DNA of 64,000 nucleotides from Clytia hemisphaerica (taxonomy: Eukaryota > Cnidaria > Hydrozoa > Leptothecata > Clytiidae). The stretch spans positions 310,001 to 374,000 of the forward strand of contig CACVBU010001120.1 in NCBI GenBank assembly GCA_902728285.1, read 5' to 3'. Under the pieces are notes generated by a model. The model did no database searches and had not been told where the DNA came from. It saw only the letters and a program-made list of their open reading frames with translations. Of the stretch, positions 11,101 to 23,100 are shown piece after piece (position 1 is the stretch's first letter; the number at the start of each line of letters is the position of its first letter). A program made the translations under genes and the position numbers.

Positions 11101-14100
11101 TATTTAATTGCACTTTTTACGATGCAAAATGTCATTAATATTTTTACAACCGTAACACGGATGTTTTTTGAGAATCAAGGCAAGTTGGTTATCTATTATT
11201 TTTACATCGTTGATCAGACTAACGTCACTTCGAAATGACCACCTTCTTAATAATTGTTTATCCATACCGTCAATTTCTAGGTGGACTTTTCGATTATCGT
11301 CAAAAATACGAGATCGAGAGATGCATGAGACGTTTTAACGAAGACAATCAAATATTCCAGGACGAAGAGCTCGAAGAAGTGTTCCAAATCCCTTTCCTGA
11401 ATCATTTAACCGAGCAAGGAGGATCCATCGAGATCACTGCAAACTCCAACAAAGAGACGAGACATCGAAAATATTCAGACTCCATATTCGGGCAAAACTC
11501 TTATCTTATCTACGCGGACAAATACATGAATATAGCGAAGATGGAATCGGATCCTGAGACGATTCAAGATCGATTGTTTACCGATATAAAATCGCATAAA
11601 AACGATTTTAATTTGTTCGCATTCTCAGTCTTTGAAGATGATTTTGAGGACGTTTTTGCTGACGACGACGATTTCGCTGATCGTTATACAGAGCACCAGA
11701 GGAATGAATATCAAAAGAAGCTTGCAAGAGAATTGGACCATGAATTACAGTCTGATCCTAAAGTTTGCGTCGAAGACAAGAGATTTCAGAGTGCCCAAAA
11801 GCACATTGATGAAAATTGGAAAATTGAAGTCAAAGACGTTACCAAGTTAAGGACCAAAAACCAAGAAGTTCAAGACCTAAATATTGGCAAGTCAAAATTG
11901 AATGCAGGAAACGTTCTTGGAGATCAGAAAACTGACATCTGTATCAATGTTGATAGAACAATTATCGTTGGCGTTTGCGTTAAAGACGATGCAAACCAGG
12001 GAGTGAAAAGTATTGAACTTGATAAAGGAGAGGGCGAAAACAATAGCGCCATACCATCAAACGCCCAGCCTGCTGATAGAGGAACACCCATCGATAGCTG
12101 CGTGGAGGATATTTCATCGCAAAAGGATGATCGTATACTGAATAGCCACTCAAGATTAAGAAACAGAATTAATGTTAATTCCAGGGCTGAAACGGAATCC
12201 AGTAATACCGAAGGAATTCATAGCCAAGTAGTTCGTTGTACCGACAAAAACGAAAGTGACAGTAATGAAAATATAAGAAGCAAGCCTGTGACAACGACGG
12301 AAAAACAGACACAAACCGACCCCGTGAAAACCTTTGCGGAAGATATTCCGAATGAAGACAAAACTAACAGTACCACGACAACGAAACACGAATCAAATAA
12401 AGCCTTAGAGAATGACGTTCCCATTCAGGGAAATAAGTCTGCATCAAAGTACAAATCAGTCGAGACAGGACAAAACACTGATAACACAACCGCAAACGAT
12501 GATCGAAATGGAAGAAAGAGAGAAAAGCGAGTCGTAGAAACATTCACCGAAGATTTAGATAGTGTAATCGAAAACGAATCGGAACGCGTCATATTTCGTT
12601 TTGAATCTCAGCAGTCGCCTGGCGAACCCGTAGAAGACATCGGCGAGAATAGGTTGCATGAGTATATAGAATCAGTCTCAGGTAATGTAGCTGAGGACTC
12701 TTCAAACTGTATTTTTGCCAGTTTGAATGATTTTAATGATATAGAAAACGAATCTGTGGCACCTAATCTGCGAACTGAGAATGATGCATTACTTTTAATT
12801 TTTCTATTCATTTATTTTCCGATTCTTTTATTCACAACTTTTTTGAATTGTACTTTGGAAAGGATTATCAACCTTGGTGGACGAAGCACCGAAGCTGACT
12901 GGATCGATGATTGTGATTGGAGTGATGATGATGATGAGAAAACTCAATTATAATTATAATTAGAATTTGAAAAACATTGAAATATCTGCAGTAGCGTAGC
13001 CAAGAGGGTCGCAAAATTTGTGTAGGAGAGCAGATTTTTATGACACTGTAATTATCTATTCATGGTATCAAAAGATTACTTAAAGATTAAGGATTATTTA
13101 AAGTATTTAAAGATAATTATAATGGCATAAAAATCTGCTCTCCTATGATACAAATTTTGTGCCCTTCTTGGCTACGCTACTGCATCTAACCCAATAAACT
13201 CTTCCCAAGATGTCAAAATCGTTACAAGCCTCGTTTTGAAATAGAATAATCACAAATGTACAATTTTCAGAAGAAAGAAAATACCTTCACAGTACTTTAA
13301 GCTTCATGTTGTAATACAATCATCTTATTCCGATCACAAATGTATTTATTCCCCCAAATAGGTTGTCAATTTTGACCGGCATTTTTTATGAAAACAGAAT
13401 AAACGTTTAAGAAATATAAACATTATACTGAAAGACGTTGAAGTAACTAAGTAATAATACTTTTCAAAACGAGGCCCACGATGATTTTATGCATCTGGAG
13501 AAGAGAAGTGTATTAATTTAACCGTATGCATTTTCTCCCAAAAACTACAATTTAAAATTTTTTCTGAAATCTCACATGTACACCAGACATTTTTTAAATT
13601 CTCTTTCGAATAAAGCTAAGACATCATGGCAATCGTAGTTTTTAATGCAACGAAAGAAAGATATTTTTGAGAAAGAAATTATTTCGATAAACCCTTAACA
13701 GATTTATTAACTTAACTTAAAGTATTCATATTTATATTTGACATATATTTTTTTACTCTTTTATAAATTTATCACTAGGGCGCTCATTTAGAGAAGTAGT
13801 ATACAATTTGTATAAAATATATTCCTTAAAATGGAAACAGGCACATTTCCATGACACATTTTTTCCGTTATCCGCAAGTTCACGTAATTTTTCCGAGAGT
13901 CTTATGTTCTGAATTCCTGGAGGAGATTTAAGTAGAATAGACCTTTAACTCATTTCTATACCCTTTATTTGCTTAACATTCAGATATTTGAGGATTAGGT
14001 CCGAGAATGTTCTAGTTTTTTGCTCTCTTCAGCCTGGGATAAGGTCGATAATGTTTTTGTGGGGCAACTTTTCAGTGTAGGTGTCACAGAAGTGACGTCA

Positions 14101-17100
14101 ATTCTTTTTTATGAAAATAGAAGTCCCTACATTGACGAAAATGCTGTTTGATAAATTCGAATATTTTTTGACGAAAAAAACACAAGACTTTGGTTTTTCT
14201 TGGGGACAGTCAAGTTTGCCATCTCAATGGACTGTTCACCGGAATATGTTGTGTATTATCACTGGGACAATCGATTATGTGGTTCAACCGAAATCATAAC
14301 ATGTTATGGGTTTGATAAAGGTTAGTTAAGTCTCAAACTGCTCTTTGATCTCTTGTATTTCTATTTCTATTGCAATACCTTTCTACAGGCACTCTGGTAT
14401 AGTGGTCATCAACCTTGATACCTGTACCATCCTGTCTTCTGAGGGGAATTGCGGGTAGTCAGTCCAAGGGTGCTGACAGGTCGCATAACTGCGTTAACAC
14501 GGTTTCGAGAATGGGCCAAATAGCCTGCTGTAACTAAACCAAATAGATGGAGATACGGTGCCATCATTTTTCTCCGCATACTGTATGTCATTTTACAGTT
14601 ACGATGATTCCTAGGTCATCAGGATCTTCTCTATTAGTCTAAAATTTTAATACTTTGTGCCTGACAAAGTGGTGATAAGAGGACAACCAGTTCTGATTAC
14701 ACTATTCCATTTCGAACGTGTAATAGCCTTAAAAGAGTCTTAATGGGCGGTTGTAAACAGCGTCGACCGGCAACATAATAAAGATACACGAGGATAACGG
14801 CTACCATTATGCGAAACGGGCCAATTTCACTTTTTTTAAGAGAAATTGTTATGGGGTTGTTCCAACCAGTTTTTCTACGATATATATATGATAAAGACAG
14901 AGGGACTGATTATCCTTTCATTGTAACGTCGTCTCTCTAAGAGGATAAAGAATTCAGCCACTCTTTGTTGTTTGTAGGTCTGACAGGAGAAAACATTTAT
15001 ATTTTTTCATACTATATACATATCTGTTCGTCTTTATTATTATGCCATCGAATGTTTCACACCTCTGACCTTCCTCTACTAATAACTGTTTCTTTATTTC
15101 CAGGTGGAGTTTTCGATTACCACAAAAAATACGAGGTCGAGAAATGCATGAGACGCCTTAACAAAAACAATCAAATATTCCTTGACAACGAGATCGAAAA
15201 ATTGTTTCGAACCCCTTCACTAGACTACCTGACTGAAGGAACTGGGTGCCTTGACGACCTTTCGACAATTTTTGACGAAGAAGTTAGACAGCAGAAATAC
15301 TCCGATTCCATATTCGGACGATACTCTTATCTTGAGTACGCAGACAGATACATGGCGTTAGTGAAGATGAAATCTGGTCCTGAGACTATCAAAGATCGTA
15401 TATTCTCCAATATCAAGCCTTATAAAAACAATTTCAATTTGTTCGGTTTTTCAGTCTTCGAAGATGATTTCAAAAATATTTTTGCTGACGATGACAATTT
15501 TGCAGACCGTTATCATGACCATCAGAATTGTTTACGTCACAAGCATGTTGTTAATGAATTAATACGTGAATTGAAATGTGATAGTAAAATTCGCGTCAAA
15601 AAGAAGAAAATTAAGCGATCAAAGAATTGTGTTACAATCCAAAAGATGGGAGTCAGAGGTACCATCACAAAGATTAACAACCTTGTTAAAAATCGGAAAA
15701 ACTTTGCCCAAACTGTTGTAAAAAAACAGGGTTTAGGCAGAATGAATACGATTCAAAGGTCGGTACTAAGAAAAGTTGTGCGAAAGCAAAATATTGCCGT
15801 TGACATCTGGGAACTTGACGTCACGAAGCCGACTATTAGAAATAGTGAGACGCAAAGTAACCGAGAAGACACGCTCACAGGTGCAATTTCAAATGGAAAG
15901 CCTGACGACCGGAAAACGTGTCCAATTAACAGTGCAGAGCAAGGTAGTTTAAATCAACAGAATAATGGTATTGTAAAGAACGATTCAAAAGCATGTCCGC
16001 AGGCGGAGAGTGTTGATGACGCAGACAATATTTCGAACCACCGTGGCCGTACCCAGAGAAACGAAACGTGCAACGAAAATAGCGCTGGAAAAGAACATAC
16101 CACTAAAGAAGTTGTTCTTATGGGGGGAAATGAGACGAATCAAGAAAATAATATTATCTCAGAAAAGAAAATAAAAGACAAAGAGACTCAGACGGATTTT
16201 GCGAAGATTTCTATTGAAAACTTTTCGAATGAAGATGCTGGAGTTTCTGCAATCTCGAAAAAGCAATCGAATAATACCCAAGAAAATGACATCACGAATC
16301 AAGAAAATATTTCAACAACGAAATACGACAAGAGCGAAACGATAACAACCGAAGACCCCACAAAAACCAACGACAATGGGATAAGAGTGGAACCAATAAT
16401 CACCGAAGATTTATCGCGTATAGTCGAGAACGAATCGATAGAGCGCTTTATTTATCGTTTCGAATCTCGATCACATGACAAACCATTAGAGGACCTTGGA
16501 GGAAAAGAATTGTGTGTTTACAAAGAATCAATTTCTGATAGTCTTAATGATACGGATCTTTTGAAGTGTGTTTTAGCCGGTTTAGATGACACTGATAAAG
16601 AAGTATGGGAAGATGCGGCAGTTGATGACAAAAAGATGTCGACTGAGAAAGTCGAATATTTCAAAGGATTTTTCGACTGGATTTCAGATTGGTTTGATTT
16701 TTTCTTTAACAAATTTGGTTGTTTTGATCTGGGGGTTATAGATGATCTTTTCGAGGACAGTGATTGGCCGGTTGGTGTATAACATTCAAAATTTGAAAAT
16801 CTTTGACAAAGGACATTTTTATTCCAACCCAATAATCATGCGAAAAGAAAATTCCATAGAAAATGCCATAGATAATTCTTTCTTTAACCTCAGTTCCTCT
16901 TTAAAAGCCTCTTTCTTTTTTGTTCTTTAAGTTTTGAGATTTTTCATCCACCTGCAAATACACCAATGATCCCCTCATGTTACTGGGAGAATTTAGGTAC
17001 CCAAAAGGTAGACTTTTTAATCTATGATTTGTAAGTTTTAACAACATGGCATTTTTAGGGAAAACGTATACAACTTTATTATTTTAAAATAACTTTTTAA

Positions 17101-20100
17101 ACGTAAAATATATCGTAATTGATTTTTAATTCAATCACCTTCATCACCGACAGCTGAACTTGAGACCGCTTGTTCCAAATGGGAATAGAGCAAGGGGCCT
17201 GTTCAGGCCTGATCATCTAAACAATAAGCAGTAAGCACCTTCAATGAACTCGATAACCGTAAAACTTGAGAAGAGAGTACCTGAAGGATATATATAGTTT
17301 GATTTTGGATCATATTTACTTGCCACGTTCAGCTTCACTTAAATATAAATGAACAAAACTAACTCTATTTGGCAGTAAAGCAACCTTACCTTTAGTCTTA
17401 ACCAAGAAATCATTTTGTTTCCATGGTCCAGCCTCGTTTTCGAGTAGCGGTCGAATATTGATGAGATATGATGTCTTCTCCTCCAATCCCTGTAGCGTGA
17501 GGTTTGATGAGGCGAGTGTAATTCCTCTGTAAAGTGATAAGAGATTTCACGATCATGATGAAGAGAATACCCCCCCCCCGCGTATTAATACAATAATGCC
17601 AATAATGCCCCATGACTATAGCCCATTTTGGTGCCATTGGCACCATTATACTCTTTCAAAAAGTATTCGGTCTATAACTTTAAAATCAGGTGGTCAAGGG
17701 CTATTTTAAACTATTTCGGACGCATGCACGACTTCCTCGGCGTCTAAGGTTTGATTACATCGCCATACCTGTACTTTCCGAGGAACTTTCTGTATCTGAT
17801 TTCATATTTGAGATGCGGCGCTTTTTTAACAGGAACTAACGGTTTCCATACAAGAGTGATCTGCTTTTCATGTGAGCGAGTTACTTCAACTTCGGATACT
17901 TCTGTCAGTTCTTTGACTAGAAAAATAAAATTGGAAAAAAAATTAAACCTAAAATCAGTGAAATGCTATATAGACTCTTGTAACTTCCAGAATAATAAAC
18001 TCAAATATTTCCAGAAATTAATTAATATATGGCTTCAAATAATAGCTCATGTTTAGCAGTAGCGTAGACAGGAGGGGCGCACAAAATTTGTGTAGGAGAG
18101 CAGATTTTTATGAAACTGTAATTATCTATTTATAATATAAAAAGATAATTACTGTGTTGTTAAAAGCTGCTCTCCTACACAAATTTTGCACCCCCTCTCA
18201 AAGTCTACGCTACTGGTTTAGTACAAATTGAAGAAAAACTCTCCTCGACTTTAAATACACTGCTCATTTTTCATCAATATAACGAAACAGTAAAATATTG
18301 GCTGAGCATGACATTATTCTCAACATTGATCGTTGTAAAGAATAAAAAGAGTTGACGTTCAAAGGGTCAAAATTCAAACCTTGTGTTTTTAAAATTATTC
18401 TTATTGTAAAAGTTTTTTATCTTCTCCTCATAGAGTGCTCGATAAGTTAATAGAGCGTTGCTATAATAAAAAGTTAACACAATATCTTTGTTTCAAACTC
18501 AGAGTTTCATGGTATATTTTGTCAACTCTTTATTATAAAATTATTCTTATAAATAATAAGGCCTCACCTTCTTGATAAGTTGTTGCAAACACTTCAGCTG
18601 GATCTCTTGAGCCCAGTTCATTTATACTGGTGATTTGAATGCGATATTTAGTGGAAGGTTCCAAGCTTTTCAACATGAAAGTGATCGATTCACGATCTCC
18701 AGGTAACGGTGGCAGGTTCTTGACAAATGTGTATTGGTTAAGGGATCGCTGATTCTGCTTGGAGATTCGTACCTAAATGTCAAAGAGAAACAAGTGATAC
18801 TTTTATGGACCTACCTGTTATGCATTTAACATATATATAATTGATATCTAAGTGAGCATATGAACGTTAAACAATCATTCAGAACACAAATAGTGACGAT
18901 TTATTAACACTAGTCGTTTGTTTCTTATAAAAAAAAACGTTTAGAAACTTTCATGCTCTTGAAATATTCTTTCATATTCAAGACTTCGTTAGCAAAAAAC
19001 ATCTATCTCATCAAAAAATTTAGTAATTTGGCTAAGAACATTGATGTATGCAACGATGTAAAAATAATAGATAACCATATTAATGGCATTTTACATCGTA
19101 AAAAGTGCAATTAAATAAAAACTTGCTTCATTTGCAACCTTCTATTGGACAGAATCGATCACGTGATGTATATTTTTCCAAAATTCGGGTTAGAAAAAGT
19201 GTATTTTCCTATAGGCAGCCTCACAGAAGGAATTTTTTAATTAGATATTATTGTTCTATAAACATTCATCTGTTTATTTTGTATCATGCAACCTCCATGC
19301 ACTTTTCATACGTGAGATATCACATTTCAAATCACACATATAATTTTCAGATAACAGCATTTTATGAGCGTTTATTTATCCAGATGAAGATTAAGTGGTA
19401 TCAGGCCGATCCGTAGTCAATTTGTCTAAAGATTGGTACCTTTATCTTTTGAAAAAAATTCCAAAATTTGCAGTAAATAACAATTCAAATTTTCTATCAA
19501 TTCAGTGGATGTCAAAAAGTGTGTCAAAATCTAGCTAAAAGCATAACACGCACTGCACACAGAGCTTTTTAATAAGGGTGCTCATTTCAATAGGAAAACA
19601 ATGGTTGTTCTCTTGGGAGAAGTGCCTTCTAGAGGTTATTTGTTATCTATTATTTTTACATTGTTGATGTATGCTTATTAATGGTGATTCTTATAGATAA
19701 AGATGCGTTTTTTGAGCTGAAAAGTTTTTTTTTTACAAAAATCTGCTTGACCCATCTTTTACCTACTTTCATGCAAAATATCAGAAAAAAACAACGATCC
19801 AATATTTCACAAAGTCCAAAAAACCCTTTTTCTAGCCGTTTTTTGGCCCATATTTGCCCAAAAACATTTTTTTTTGAAAATCGGGCTACGTCACATTCGA
19901 GGGATTATAGTTATGCATCTTTGTGCAAAAAGTCATAAAGAATGAAAGAGCCAATCTCGAGAAAAGCTAACACCTAAGTAATTGATAATGTGCTTATAAA
20001 AAAATATCAAATTTGGCCAGTTTTTCAATAAAAACACTCAAAGCAACCAAAATTTCATGGCTAACACACATATTCTTTAAAAGTAAGCCCTCATGAGCAA

Positions 20101-23100
20101 AAAAAAAACATCTATCTCATAAAAAAATTGAGTAATTTGACTAAGAACATTGATGTATGCTTATTAATAGTGACTCTTATAGATAAACATGCGTTTTTTA
20201 AGCCAAATAATTTTTTTTGCAAAAATCTGCTTGAACCATCTTTTACCTATGATGGTACCCTACTTTCATGTAAAAAATCTGAAAAAATTAATGATCCAAT
20301 TTTTCACAAAGTCTAAAAACCCCTTTTTTTTTGCCGTTTTTTGCCCAAATTGGCCCATAAAATTTTTTTTCGAAAATCGGACTCCGTCACATTTTGGCCA
20401 CCACCATTTTGCACCTTTGTACCAAAAATCAGATGATTCCTATGATTCAATCTCGAGAAAAGCTGGTAACGAACGGACGGACGGACGGACAGAGTTGAAT
20501 TTACAGGACCTCCACCCCACCGGGGTAGGTCCAAAAATCTACTTTTGCCAACGCAGATGCAAAAATCGAAAACTCCTTTTTCGACCCCTCACCCCCAGAT
20601 CACTTAATGTTTTTTAAATTGAGAATTAAGCACAATATCCATCAAAAGAGGAGGACGCATGTTGACCCCGCAACCAAAATAGGCTAATATTGTACCTTTA
20701 AATCGCAGTTTAATGCTTATGACATATTCTAAAGATTTCTTACAAAAGTTGATGATTGTTTTTGTTGAAGAGTTTAATTTTCTCAAAATAAATACACCAG
20801 TTTCTCTAATCAAAGGAAGCCGGGCCCAAAAAAATCTTCGCACTCACCTGGTAAGAATTAATACTGCCAAGAGTCGGGGAAGGTCTTTTAAATGAAACGA
20901 TGATAGTTGAGCTGTTCTTCACTTCAACTTCGGTAATCACTGGCGGTGCTGGTTCTGAACGAAAAAAAAGACAAATAAAAGTAGTTTAAAAACCAGCCTC
21001 ACTTGCTCGTTACTAACCGCATTTTCTGAATTAACAAAGCTGGTCAACCTAGGTACGTCAATATTCATTCTTTGTGTTTTATTCTGTATCTTGACGTAAA
21101 GGTCTGACGTCTCTGCTTCGATCGCTCTTTCGCGAGCAAAGCTTCCACGCTATTGGCACTGACCTTTATATATCCCTGGACCAAGCTATATCCGCCATCT
21201 TTGATCGAAGTTCTTTTTTAAATTGGTACCCGTAAAGAAGCCATTGCAGTGTTAAAAATTAACGTCTAACGGCGCTACATCATCAAAAGTTTGCGAGGGA
21301 AAGTAGATTTAGTGCTGTCGATGCATTTACACCGCTATTGAGTAGTGCCGCCATTACGGTACCACTTTTCAAAAAACTCCAATCAAATATTTAGCTTGAC
21401 TGGGATTGAGAAACTTGGTCCAGGGTATATAAAGGTCAGTGGCTATTGGTCAAAAGAAAAATGAAGCAACTCCACTGGCGCGATCTGACGTAACGGTTGA
21501 AAAAAGTTTAAAGTTTTTCGAGCGCGCGCTACATTTTTAAGACGTAATCTTTTTTCCAAGCAAAAAGGATTGAAGTCATAAGGTGCGATCGCAGCATGCG
21601 CAAGTGGAGACCGGCCTTAAGTATGAGTAAAAATCTTATAGTTAGGAATTGAGTGTGTCCTTGAGTTTTGTACTTCAAACAAAGAATCTTACTTCCGTTT
21701 TTAGTCTTGCATCGTACAGTGTTACTCTTCTGTGTTTGCCCGTCTGTTAAAATGGTGTTCATCGTAAAATCATACAACGTATCCGCATCTGAAAGAAAGA
21801 GCGTCAATACTATAGCGAGGGATGACACAGGTTTTGTTAGTCTACAGTTCTTTATGGCCCCATCTGTCGTAAAGTGATCAAAGGCCTAGTCAGCATGATA
21901 GAGCGTCAAATGTAATCTAGTGAGGAATTGAAATAGGGTTGCCTGTTTTTGATGAACTTTGTTTTTTCCTACAAACTTCACATGGGAAATTATCCGAGGG
22001 ATTTCACTTTCCGTAAAGCGCTATATAATAATACTGAATAGACTCATATAAAATAAAACTTAAGAACGACACGAGCATCAATCTTCCATATGTCGTTAAG
22101 TTGAAACAAAGTTGTGAAAACTCTTTACCAAGTTTTTTAACGCAATGTCCATCTTGTTTCTTGCCAACCGAATCTCGTTTGAAATCTGCATCGTCAGCAT
22201 TCTCTTTAGAATACCGCACATGCGTACTAGCAATCAGATCGTAGGCATCTAAACGGACGTTCCATTTCAAACAGACTTCTGTTGAAGTGGACGTGCATTG
22301 ACTGGAAATCACCAATTTACCTGAAGAATATACAGAAGTCATTTATACAGATAAGTACAATCAGGTCATAGTATGGACTTAATTACTCTGTAGCAGATTG
22401 TATCTCACGTAGCGTTAAAATTTTCGTAGATATTGGGTCTGCTTATAGACAAAAAATACACTGGAAGAAGAAATGCTAGACTCCCACAAAAATGTTAAGA
22501 TATCTGATAGCAGGTTTAATCTATGTGAAAAAGATCAAAGGCTAAAGGGAATTGCAGACTGAAGATCTGTGCAATAGAACACAATTGTATTGCAGTTAAA
22601 CTGTGATTTATAACACAAGTACCTCGGCAAATTTTCAAAATAAGACAGCCTAAGTTTCTTACTTAAGATCTTCTCATAATCCATGCTAATTTCATCAGCA
22701 GACAATCCACGATACCAAATAGCAAGATTATCATAATTGGTATTGATGAGTTCATCTTGGTTGCCTAACACGATGTTTGATTGTGTGATGGTGGAAGGTT
22801 GAGAGTTGAATTGTGTTTGGACGTTCGTTTTCACTTGTTGTCCGTTAATGTAGACTTTGAGAGTTTTATCGGACAGTGTGAACGTCATCAAATACCTTTC
22901 AAAAAAGGAGAATATTTTTTGAGGATAGATTATTTCATGTATTTAGCATCGCCCTCTCATGAGAATCGCACCTTAAAACTTGAAAAAAGTTTAGGTTTTT
23001 TCAAAATAAATCAGCGAGTCCTATAGTGCACTGAGAAAGCACAGAATATTTTCGCAATATCAAATTTTTATATTTTGAAACGCCTGAACCACTAAGTTAA

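Noticed and set aside
12541..12612. PP1-docking RVxF motif (RVIF) in gene A
   Set aside because: The aligned position in gene B reads RFIY, which does not fit the consensus, so the motif is not conserved and may be chance.
15816..15823. TGACGTCA as a regulatory site
   Set aside because: It lies within the coding exon of gene B; no promoter context.
19105..19416. 103-codon open frame
   Set aside because: It lies wholly in the 616-bp MITE; the sister copy at 10571 does not keep the frame.
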